DNA of 35,796 nt, taken from positions 1 through 35,796 of the forward strand of contig JALQYE010000021.1 in the NCBI GenBank assembly GCA_023254245.1, written 5' to 3'. Below are positions 17,897 through 26,820 of this stretch, in pieces; positions within the stretch are counted from its first letter, which is position 1, and the number at the start of each line of letters is the position of its first letter. The notes beneath the pieces were generated by a model. It worked only from the letters and a program-made list of their open reading frames with translations, did no database searches and had not been told where the DNA came from. Source of the stretch: Emticicia sp. GTDB taxonomy: Bacteria > Bacteroidota > Bacteroidia > Cytophagales > Spirosomataceae. Made by a program: the position numbers and the translations under genes.

Positions 17897-18541
17897 ATGA
17901 AAACAACTTTCACAAAATTTACAGGTTATTGCTTAGTTATTGGCTCGGTCTTGATGATTCTCACGATGGTTTTACACCCCGCAGGTGGTGATTTAAAGCA
18001 TATCATCAAAATTTCAAATGTGCTTATCATCAGTCATTCGATTGGTATTTTAAGCATGCATTTTGTACTGTTTGGCTTCTATGGTTTATCCGAGAACTTA
18101 TTAACCAAAAATCGCCTCTCCTATTTAGGCTTTGCATTTATCATTTTTAGTTTGATTGCAGGAATGATGGCTGCTTCAATTAATGGTTTAATATTGCCGA
18201 TGTTTGCTTCAAAGTTTTCGACCGAATCTGGGAAAAACCTCGAAACCGTCAAACTTATAATCAGTTACGGTTCTAAATTCAATAAGGCTATGGATTATAT
18301 TTTTATTTCGGGATATTCGATTGCCATGTTTATTTGGTCATTCATTATTATTCAAACCTCAAAACTACCTCGTTGGATTGGCTTTTATGGTTTTATTCTT
18401 TTGGCATTCGTAATCATAGGTTTTATAGTCGAATTCAATTTTATCAGCGTTTGGGGATTCAGAATCTACATTTTCGGAATTGTTAGTTGGATTTTATTCA
18501 CTGGAATATCTATGATAAGACCAACGTCTCAGCACAAATAG
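17897..18541 (+). CDS. Hypothetical multi-pass membrane protein
   Basis: 214 aa with several hydrophobic helices; DUF4386-like appearance but not certain. Confidence 0.75.
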   Translation: MKTTFTKFTGYCLVIGSVLMILTMVLHPAGGDLKHIIKISNVLIISHSIGILSMHFVLFGFYGLSENLLTKNRLSYLGFAFIIFSLIAGMMAASINGLILPMFASKFSTESGKNLETVKLIISYGSKFNKAMDYIFISGYSIAMFIWSFIIIQTSKLPRWIGFYGFILLAFVIIGFIVEFNFISVWGFRIYIFGIVSWILFTGISMIRPTSQHK

Positions 18542-18611
18542 CATTTATATTAAAAAATCGCCACTCATCCTAATAGGACATTTGTCTAAAAACGCATAAA
18601 GAATAGCACCT

Positions 18612-18619
18612 TAATTTTG
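18612..18619 (+). promoter_or_regulatory. Putative -7 box (TAATTTTG)
   Basis: TAnnTTTG match 23 bp before the ATG of the DUF2306 gene. Confidence 0.45.
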
Positions 18620-18642
18620 AAAAAACAAAAACGCTATTCTTT

Positions 18643-19467
18643 ATGCAAAACAATACGCTTTCTTCCGAAAATCTGAATTATAACTCAAAATTATTAGATT
18701 TATCCGCAAAACTTTGGTTCGTTATTGCCTTTGTTGGTCAATGGATTTTTGGCTTTTATGTAGTTTCGGTTTACCATGTTTCAACTTTCAAAGGCAACTT
18801 TGAAAAATGGAATACTGTGCTACCAAAAGGCTATGTTGTGGGCGACTGGAAAGGAAATCTGATGGTTGGCATTCATGTAATTTTAGCTGCAATTATGATA
18901 ATTGGTGGCCCTCTACAATTTATTCCGCAGGTACGTGAAAAGCTTCCAACTTTTCATCGTTGGTTGGGTAGAATTTATGTTATCACTGCCATTGTAGTAA
19001 GTTCGGCAGGTTTCATTATGGTCTGGACACGTGGCACGGTTGGCGATACTTTTATGCACATAACCAACAGTATTCAAGTCGTTTACATTATATTTTTTGC
19101 TATTCAAACAATTAGATTTGCTCAAAAACGACTAATACAAGAGCACCGAAAGGCGGCACTTCGCCTTTTTATGGTAGCCAATGGTGTTTGGTTTTTCAGA
19201 GTTGGACTAATGGCTTGGTTAGTCATCAACCAAGCACCTGTAGGCTTCAATCCCGATACTTTTACAGGGCCATTCTTGTGGGTACTATCTACTTTTGCTT
19301 ATGCCGTTCCGATTTCTTTCATTTTGCTCGAACTGTATTTTTATGCTCAGAAAGTACAACGACAAATTTTTTCTAACATTACCTCAGCAATTATTTTTTT
19401 ATTTACAATCATTATGGCTATCGGGATTTTTGGAGCAACAATGGGCATGTGGCTACCAAGAATATAA
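18643..19467 (+). CDS. DUF2306-family membrane protein
   Basis: 274 aa; IHVILAAIMIIGGPLQFIPQVREKLPTFHRWLGRIYVITAIVVSSAGFIM and HRKAALRLFMVANGVWFFRV. Confidence 0.82.
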   Translation: MQNNTLSSENLNYNSKLLDLSAKLWFVIAFVGQWIFGFYVVSVYHVSTFKGNFEKWNTVLPKGYVVGDWKGNLMVGIHVILAAIMIIGGPLQFIPQVREKLPTFHRWLGRIYVITAIVVSSAGFIMVWTRGTVGDTFMHITNSIQVVYIIFFAIQTIRFAQKRLIQEHRKAALRLFMVANGVWFFRVGLMAWLVINQAPVGFNPDTFTGPFLWVLSTFAYAVPISFILLELYFYAQKVQRQIFSNITSAIIFLFTIIMAIGIFGATMGMWLPRI

Positions 19468-19505
19468 ACATTAAAGAACTGATAATAAGAACATTGGTTA
19501 TAAAA

Positions 19506-20414
19506 TCACTTTACTAACTTTCTATAAAGTTCGGTTTTTGAAGGGTCAACGGCAGACAATAAGGTGAATGCTTTTTGCTTTTCATCTTTGGTAGCTTCCG
19601 AAAATATGTTTACCATTTCTTGATTTTTAGCATTCATAAAGCTATTCAAAAGTACCGAATTAGTCTTTAATTGCTGCATAGCTTTTATGGAGTTCAGTAA
19701 ATCCATTACTTGTTTGCGTCCGCCTACTGGGTCAATCGTAAAGTTATCAAGAGCAATGCGGTGATAATTATAAAGCCCTTCACGAAAAGCAGCCAACTGC
19801 TGATTCTGAAGATTTTCTACCAACCAATAACGATTACGTTGGTCACCTGATTGTTCCCAGCCACCTTGCCCAGCACTTGAGGCTAAGTTGGCAATATTAT
19901 AGGCTCTCGTCAAGTACGGATTTCCACCTAATTTCCCAAACGAATCATAATCAACCGTAAGGGCAATTAAGGAATAGAAACCTAAAATTGATGTTAAATT
20001 ATTGGTAAAAGTTTGCTCGTTGAAATTCATTTGTCGGTCTTCGGGCGTGAACGAAATATTGAAATTTCGGTCAACATAACTCAGCACTATGGTTTCGTAA
20101 GTAGTGTTATACACAGGACGAATCACCTGAAACTGAGCATTCCCTTGATAGACATTTTGCTGCGGAGATTTTGTAAATGTAATAATCAAATTACATTTGA
20201 TACGTTCTTCTTGGCTATAAATATCGCTTGTCCAGCGTTTTCCGTTCATAAAATCGCTAATTGCCGTTTTCATGTCAACAAACACTTGCTTTTCTGATGC
20301 CTGCTGAGACTGCAATTGGTCAGAAACAATCGTTACGTTACAGTTTATTTCCTGAGCTTTACTCACAAACGAGCCAGTTAGTAATGCTAATAATACAAGT
20401 TTTTTCATTTTCAA
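19506..20414 (-). CDS. DUF4835 / PorD-like protein (T9SS-associated)
   Basis: 302 aa, signal peptide; EINCNVTIVSDQLQ...VFVDMKTAISDFMNGKRWTSDIYSQEERIKCNLIITF; located next to coaBC. Confidence 0.85.
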   Translation of the reverse strand: MKMKKLVLLALLTGSFVSKAQEINCNVTIVSDQLQSQQASEKQVFVDMKTAISDFMNGKRWTSDIYSQEERIKCNLIITFTKSPQQNVYQGNAQFQVIRPVYNTTYETIVLSYVDRNFNISFTPEDRQMNFNEQTFTNNLTSILGFYSLIALTVDYDSFGKLGGNPYLTRAYNIANLASSAGQGGWEQSGDQRNRYWLVENLQNQQLAAFREGLYNYHRIALDNFTIDPVGGRKQVMDLLNSIKAMQQLKTNSVLLNSFMNAKNQEMVNIFSEATKDEKQKAFTLLSAVDPSKTELYRKLVK

Positions 20415-20504
20415 TAAATGTTAGTTGTGTTTGTCAAAACACTATCTTTAAATTAGCTAACGTCGGTATAGTTTTGAACCATGCCGATGTTTTCATAAAG
20501 TTTT

Positions 20505-21701
20505 CTATAATTTGCTCATGACAGTTGCCAAAATATCTTGAGCAACTTCTTTTTTGGTTTTAAGGTCAAAGTCATATACTTGTCCTTCTCGGTCAATGAT
20601 TTTGATTTTGTTTGTATCATAACGAAAACCAGCACCACTATCTTGTAAAGAATTCAAAACTACAAAATCAAAATTTTTGCGTTCGAGTTTTCCCTTCGCA
20701 TTTTCAAACTCATTATCGGTTTCAAGTGCAAAACCTACAATTATCTGACCAGTTTTTTTCTGTTGCCCCAAAGTAGCCGCAATGTCGGTAGTTTTAGTTA
20801 ATTCAATATTAAACACATCTTCCTTTTTTTTAATCTTTTTATCAGCAACGTTCAACGGTGTATAATCGGCCACGGCCGCCGAAAGTACCACAATATCGCT
20901 ATCAGCAAAATATTTGGCGGCTGCTTCAAACATTTGCTGTGCAGACTGTACTTTTTCAACTTTTACGCCTTTGGGCGGGGTAATCGAAACTGGTCCACTT
21001 ACGAGCGTAACCTCCGCCCCTGCCATCTCAAATGCCTCGGCAATAGCAAAACCCATTTTACCCGATGAATGATTACTAATAAATCTCACGGGGTCGATTG
21101 GCTCTTGGGTTGGCCCTGCCGTAATCAATATTTTTTTGCCTTGAAATACCGATATTTTCGAGAAATATCGGCTCAACTCATGTACTATTTGTTCGGGTTC
21201 GGCCAAACGTCCTTCCCCCACTAAGCCACTTGCCAATTCACCAAATTCAGCATTGATTATCTGATTTCCGTACGAAGTCAGTTTTCGTAAATTCTCAATC
21301 GTGCTTGGGTGCTTGTACATATCCAAGTCCATCGCTGGAGCAAAAAACACTTTACACTTAGCCGATAAATACGTGGCAATCAATAAGCTATCACAAACTC
21401 CATTGGCACATTTAGCGAGCGTATTGGCCGATGCAGGTGCAATAATCATCATATCTGCCCATAAACCAAGCTCAACGTGATTGTTCCATTCTCCCGAATC
21501 CCCTTTCGTAAAATTGGACAAAACAGGGTTTTTAGAAAGTGTCGAAAGTGTCAGGGGGGTAATAAAGTCTTTGGCCGATTCGGTCATGATTACCTTTACT
21601 TCGGCTCCTTCTTTCACCAAAAGTCTAACTAATAATGCCGATTTATAGGCGGCAATACTTCCCGATACTCCTAACAATATTTTTTTATTCTTTAAGCTCA
21701 C
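20505..21701 (-). CDS. coaBC: Bifunctional phosphopantothenoylcysteine decarboxylase / phosphopantothenate-cysteine ligase
   Basis: 398 aa; KKILLGVSGSIAAYKSALLVRLLVKEGA, APAMDLDMYKHPS, ILITAGPTQEPIDPVRFISNHSSGKMG. Confidence 0.98.
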   Translation of the reverse strand: MSLKNKKILLGVSGSIAAYKSALLVRLLVKEGAEVKVIMTESAKDFITPLTLSTLSKNPVLSNFTKGDSGEWNNHVELGLWADMMIIAPASANTLAKCANGVCDSLLIATYLSAKCKVFFAPAMDLDMYKHPSTIENLRKLTSYGNQIINAEFGELASGLVGEGRLAEPEQIVHELSRYFSKISVFQGKKILITAGPTQEPIDPVRFISNHSSGKMGFAIAEAFEMAGAEVTLVSGPVSITPPKGVKVEKVQSAQQMFEAAAKYFADSDIVVLSAAVADYTPLNVADKKIKKKEDVFNIELTKTTDIAATLGQQKKTGQIIVGFALETDNEFENAKGKLERKNFDFVVLNSLQDSGAGFRYDTNKIKIIDREGQVYDFDLKTKKEVAQDILATVMSKL

Positions 21702-21894
21702 GTTAAATTTTCGTTTGGGTCAATGATTCTAAGTATTTTTTATTTCTCTGTGGTTATTTTTATGGCTGGCACAGTTTTTTGGTTATAATTACTTTCGTAC
21801 AAAATTGAGATAATTCATAATAAAAATCAAAATCTAAATGCGAAGTCTTCGCTTTATACGTTAAAAGTACGTAGTTTTTGGCTAAATTTGTTTG

Positions 21895-24800
21895 ATGAAA
21901 CGACTTCTCCACATAATAGGTTGGCTGATTGTTGGAATTTCTTTGCTATTAGGGGGTATTTTGATGTACCTACAATCTCCTACAGGACAAGATTTTCTGA
22001 CAAAGGAACTCGTTTCATACCTACGAAAAAAACTTCAAACCAAAGTTGAAATTGGCAAAGTAAGATTCGATTTTCCTGACTGGGTTTCGCTCGAAAATGT
22101 TTATATCGAAGACCTCACAAAAGACACATTAGTATCAGGAAAACGCCTTTATCTCGACCTTGATATGCTGGCATTGCTGCAAAACCGTGCCGATATTAAT
22201 CAAATCAAACTTGAAGGTATTCGATTGAAAGTTAACCGAACACTACCCGATACTACGTTTAACTTCACTTTCATTCTAAAAGCTTTTGATTCGGGAACTC
22301 CGACTGATACTGCTTCCAAGCCATTCGATTTGGGAATGAAAGGTGTAAAACTCCAAAATGTGCATATCACCTACAAAGATGCAGTTTTAGGAACCGATGC
22401 CGATGCAAATTTCGCTTATTTGGAAACAAAGTTTGATAAGTTTCACCTCAACCAATCGCAATTCCATCTTGCATCTATTAACGGAAATAATGGCTCAGTT
22501 ATTCTGAATCTTTATAAACCTTTAGAAAAAACAGTAACTATTGCCAAAAACTCAAAATCTCTTACTGATACCCTTGATTTTAATTTCAAGAAACTCAATT
22601 TAACCAACATAAGTTGGCTATTTGACAGCAGCGAAGATGGCATCAGTAGTGGTGGAAAAATAGACACGATGCAAGCCGAAGGTGAAAAGATTTACTTAGA
22701 AAACCAAGAAATCAAATTGCCAAAGGTGCTACTCAACAATGCCACAGCATTTGTAGAATTTGCAAAAAAGTCACAACAAAGCTCACCAATAATAAAAAAA
22801 GACACTACCGAAAGCAAAACGTGGAAACTGAATTTGGGTGAAATAATTGTAAAAAACACGAATCTCCGCTATGATGACAACAATACTACCAAGCAAGTAA
22901 AAGGCCTCGACCCTGCCCATATCGATATCGAAAAGTTAGGTTTTAAACTCGATAAATTTGTTTTTGCTCAAAACCAGATTTCGGGAATTTTGAAAAATAC
23001 CACTTTCCAAGAAAAGAGTGGTTTGAATGTTCAGAATATTAGTTCTGATTTTGCTTACACCAATAAAGCTCTGACTCTAAAAAAACTTATTATCAAAACG
23101 CCGAATACATTACTGCAAGATGAACTGGCGATGCAGTACAGTTCGGTAGAAGATTTTAGTAAAAACTTAGGTAATGTTGGTATCAAGCTAAACCTAAAAA
23201 AGAGTCAACTGGCGGTAAAAGACTTATTAATTTTAGTACCAACCTTAGCCGAGAACCCTACTTTTAAAGAAAAAACCAATGAAATAATAAAAGCTGATGG
23301 AATAATCAGCGGGCGAGTAAACAACCTTGTAGTTTCAAAATTAACAGTTGATGGATTTGGTGAAGCTCACCTTCAAGTGAAGGGTAAAATCGTGGGTTTG
23401 CCCAATACCGATAAAATGGCAGTTGATATGGAACTGGGGCAATTAAGCATGACCAAAGCCGATATACTACGAATGGCGGGTGATAGTGCTATTCCTAAAA
23501 GCATCGAATTACCCCAATTTGTAAGTTTAGAAGGAAAAATAAAAGGCGGATTACAAAACTTAGTGCTTGATGCTTCGCTTGATTCTGATTTGGGCGGAGC
23601 GGCATTCAAAGGTACTTTGAAAAATATTACTGCCGATAAAAATCAACTATATGATGGGCAAATCAACTTACAAGATTTTGACTTAGGTAAACTAACCAAA
23701 CAACCCGAAAAAGTTGGTAAACTTACGCTAAATGCCACTGTCAAAGGAACAGGTTTCGACCCGAAAGCGATGAATACAACCGTTGATGGCGTAGCTCAGA
23801 AAGCCATGGTAAATAGTTATGAATATAATAACTTACGCCTAAAAGGCTCAGTCAAAGACCAAATAGCCAATTTCAATGCCTCGGTCAACGACGAAAATGC
23901 GAAAGTGGTGCTAAGTACCAAAGTCAACTTAGCAAACGAATATCCAGCCATTGAAGCCAAAGTAAATATCGACGAACTCGACCTCAATAAGCTAAAACTT
24001 TATGCGGGTAGTCTGAGTCTGAAAGGCGATATTGAAATGAATATGGTTTCAACAAACCCTGACAATCCACTCGGTAAAATCTTGATTAACAATGCAGTAA
24101 TAAGAAAAGATGGTAAAACTATCCCTTTAAACGGCATTGATTTAGATATTCGTAATACCAACAACCGACGAGACATTACACTAAAATCGCCGTTTCTAAA
24201 TGCTCAGATTGATGGCCAATTTATCTACACCCAACTAAGCGATATACTATTAACCGAAGTAAATAAGTATTTTGCTTTACCCGATATTGCGTATAAACCC
24301 ATCACCACACCTTACGATTTGAGTATTTCGGCAAAACTAAATAACCATCCCATCATCAAAAGTTTTGTTTCGGGAATAAGCAAATTAGATACGGTAAATT
24401 TCGATGCACAAATCAATAATCAGCGAGATACAACACTGCAAGCAAACCTGTTTATACCCAAAATTGAATACGATACTTCAAGCATTGATAATGCCCGATT
24501 CAAGATTTTTGGAGCAAATAAACGTGCTAAATACGAAGGAAATATCGCTCAAATCTTTTACAGTGATTATCGTTTCCGTCGTATTTTTATAGGTGGCGAT
24601 GTTGAAAATAATGTTTTGGGGCTAAATCTTATTGCCAAAGATTCGCTCAATACCAATCGTTATGGATTGGCCGCTAACCTGCGTTCGATTGATAAAAAAC
24701 TTCGTTTGCACCTTAATGAAAAAGGTACTTTGATTGACTATAAAGCATGGACGGCCGACTCGACAGGTTATCTTGAGTATAGCCCAGCGGGTATTTATAT

Positions 24801-26820
24801 CAGTAACCTACAACTTCGCCAAAACAAACAACGATTAACCATTAATAGCCAAAGTACCACACCCAATTCACCGCTAAATATTCAGATTGATAGTTTAAAT
24901 CTAAAGCCTTTTGTCACGCTCGCCACACAAGATTCTACCTTGGCCGATGGTACATTAAATGGTTTATTTAAATTAACTGACTACATGAATGCTCCAGAGT
25001 TTACAGGAGATTTAGCCATCAAAAACTTTGTCTTTACCCAAATACCCATAGGAGATTTGCAGATAAATGCTGCCAACGAAACATCCGACAGAATCAATGT
25101 GTTGGCAACAATTTTGGGGAATAATAACGATATTAACATCAACGGAAAATATCTTTTGAAAGAAAAGAAACCACTCGATTTCAAGATAAATATCAATAAA
25201 ATTGGAGCAAAAACAGTAGAAGCATTCAGTTTTGGCCAGTTAAAGAACGCACGAGGCAACCTAAGCGGCCTACTCAATCTGAAAGGAGAACCAAGCAAGC
25301 CCATACTTGATGGAAGTATCAAATTCGATACTGTTTCGTTTAGTTTAACCCAACTGGGGGCTGTTTATCGTATTCAAAACCAGTCAATGAACTTTAAAAA
25401 TAGTATCATTTCATTTAATAAGTTCATCATTGCCGATTCTCTTGGCCAAAATATGACTGTCAATGGAAATCTTTCACTACAAAATATTCCAAATTTTAAC
25501 TATAAGCTAACCATCGACACCAAAAATTTTATGGTGCTTAATGGAAGCCGAAAAGACAATGATTTCTTCTATGGTAAAGGCTTTGTTGATGCAAATCTGA
25601 ATATTCAGGGAATTGGCACAAAACCAGCCATTGAGGGTAATGTAAAAGTAAAAGACGGTAGCGATATTACGGTTCTACTCCCCGACCGAGAAATTGATAA
25701 AGCCGAAACCGATGGCATTGTTGAATTTGTAAATCTTAAAAATCCATCAGCAGCCAATGTTGCCAAAGTTGATTCAAACGACATTGCCCCTACATTTGAT
25801 TTTGCTGAAGAAGTTTCTCTTAATATCGAAGTCGACGATAAATCTCAACTTACAATCATCGTTGATGAACTCAACGGCGACAACATCAAGGTAAAAGGTA
25901 ATGCCCAACTCAATACTGGTATTACACCAAGTGGGCAACCTTATGTGCTTGGGTTATACGAACTTACCTCTGGTAGTTATGATTTATCATTCCAATTTTT
26001 GAAAAAAGAATTTGCTATTAAAAAAGGTAGCAATCTACTCTGGACAGGCGACCCAATGCAAGCCCAAGTAGATATTACGGCGGTTTATAATATTGAAGCT
26101 GAAGTACCCAAAGCAGTTGCCTCTGATAAGAGTACCAACAAAACCAAAACTCCGCTCGAAGTACAACTCAAAATGAGCGGAAATCTATCGAGTCCAGTCA
26201 TTGATTTTAAAGTTGTCGTGGCAGAAAATGCACCTTCTGACATAGCCAGCGAAATTGAGAAAGATGGGTACTTAAAAACACTTGAGCAAAACCCCGTAGA
26301 AATGAACAAACAGGTTTTTGCCTTATTGGTTTTGAATAAATTCTTGGGCGAACAATCGAGTGATTTCTTTTCGGGCATAAATCCCGAAGCCATTGCTCGA
26401 CAAAGTGTTAGTAAATTGCTCACAGACCAACTCAACTTGCTGGCTGGTGATTTAATTAAAGGTATCAAACTTGATTTCAACCTTAACTCAACCGCCATGA
26501 ATACCGATGCGGGTAATAAAGCCCGTACAGATTTGAATGTCGGTTTAAGTAAGGCATTTCTCAATGACCGCCTTAAAATTGCAGTTGGCCGTAACTTCCA
26601 ACTCGAAAACACTACTGGTTCGGCAGCAAACTCCAATGAAATCGTAGATAATATTTCGCTTAATTATAACTTAAGCAAAGACGGACGTTACCTGTTTAGT
26701 GCCTACCGCAAAAACCAATATCAAGCCATTCTTGATGGCTTTGTGGTCGAAACTGGGGTGGCATTTACACTCACCCTCGACTATGCGTATTTTAAAGAGT
26801 TATTTGAAAGGAAAAAATGA
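21895..26820 (+). CDS. Translocation/assembly module TamB-like (DUF490) inner-membrane protein
   Basis: About 1641 aa; single N-terminal TM, long beta-repeat body, C-terminal TamB-like region QVDITAVYNIEAEVPKA...NPVEMNKQVFALLVLNKFLG...LLTDQLNLLAGDLIKG...NDRLKIAVGRNFQLE. Track start 21892 is TTG; ATG is at 21895. Confidence 0.92.
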   Translation: MKRLLHIIGWLIVGISLLLGGILMYLQSPTGQDFLTKELVSYLRKKLQTKVEIGKVRFDFPDWVSLENVYIEDLTKDTLVSGKRLYLDLDMLALLQNRADINQIKLEGIRLKVNRTLPDTTFNFTFILKAFDSGTPTDTASKPFDLGMKGVKLQNVHITYKDAVLGTDADANFAYLETKFDKFHLNQSQFHLASINGNNGSVILNLYKPLEKTVTIAKNSKSLTDTLDFNFKKLNLTNISWLFDSSEDGISSGGKIDTMQAEGEKIYLENQEIKLPKVLLNNATAFVEFAKKSQQSSPIIKKDTTESKTWKLNLGEIIVKNTNLRYDDNNTTKQVKGLDPAHIDIEKLGFKLDKFVFAQNQISGILKNTTFQEKSGLNVQNISSDFAYTNKALTLKKLIIKTPNTLLQDELAMQYSSVEDFSKNLGNVGIKLNLKKSQLAVKDLLILVPTLAENPTFKEKTNEIIKADGIISGRVNNLVVSKLTVDGFGEAHLQVKGKIVGLPNTDKMAVDMELGQLSMTKADILRMAGDSAIPKSIELPQFVSLEGKIKGGLQNLVLDASLDSDLGGAAFKGTLKNITADKNQLYDGQINLQDFDLGKLTKQPEKVGKLTLNATVKGTGFDPKAMNTTVDGVAQKAMVNSYEYNNLRLKGSVKDQIANFNASVNDENAKVVLSTKVNLANEYPAIEAKVNIDELDLNKLKLYAGSLSLKGDIEMNMVSTNPDNPLGKILINNAVIRKDGKTIPLNGIDLDIRNTNNRRDITLKSPFLNAQIDGQFIYTQLSDILLTEVNKYFALPDIAYKPITTPYDLSISAKLNNHPIIKSFVSGISKLDTVNFDAQINNQRDTTLQANLFIPKIEYDTSSIDNARFKIFGANKRAKYEGNIAQIFYSDYRFRRIFIGGDVENNVLGLNLIAKDSLNTNRYGLAANLRSIDKKLRLHLNEKGTLIDYKAWTADSTGYLEYSPAGIYISNLQLRQNKQRLTINSQSTTPNSPLNIQIDSLNLKPFVTLATQDSTLADGTLNGLFKLTDYMNAPEFTGDLAIKNFVFTQIPIGDLQINAANETSDRINVLATILGNNNDININGKYLLKEKKPLDFKININKIGAKTVEAFSFGQLKNARGNLSGLLNLKGEPSKPILDGSIKFDTVSFSLTQLGAVYRIQNQSMNFKNSIISFNKFIIADSLGQNMTVNGNLSLQNIPNFNYKLTIDTKNFMVLNGSRKDNDFFYGKGFVDANLNIQGIGTKPAIEGNVKVKDGSDITVLLPDREIDKAETDGIVEFVNLKNPSAANVAKVDSNDIAPTFDFAEEVSLNIEVDDKSQLTIIVDELNGDNIKVKGNAQLNTGITPSGQPYVLGLYELTSGSYDLSFQFLKKEFAIKKGSNLLWTGDPMQAQVDITAVYNIEAEVPKAVASDKSTNKTKTPLEVQLKMSGNLSSPVIDFKVVVAENAPSDIASEIEKDGYLKTLEQNPVEMNKQVFALLVLNKFLGEQSSDFFSGINPEAIARQSVSKLLTDQLNLLAGDLIKGIKLDFNLNSTAMNTDAGNKARTDLNVGLSKAFLNDRLKIAVGRNFQLENTTGSAANSNEIVDNISLNYNLSKDGRYLFSAYRKNQYQAILDGFVVETGVAFTLTLDYAYFKELFERKK

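Noticed and set aside
24981-25322. 113-aa minus ORF antisense to tamB
   Set aside because: Same reason; shadow ORF.
26085-26636. 183-aa minus ORF antisense to tamB
   Set aside because: Long only because the opposite strand avoids stops; low-complexity composition and no recognisable family.
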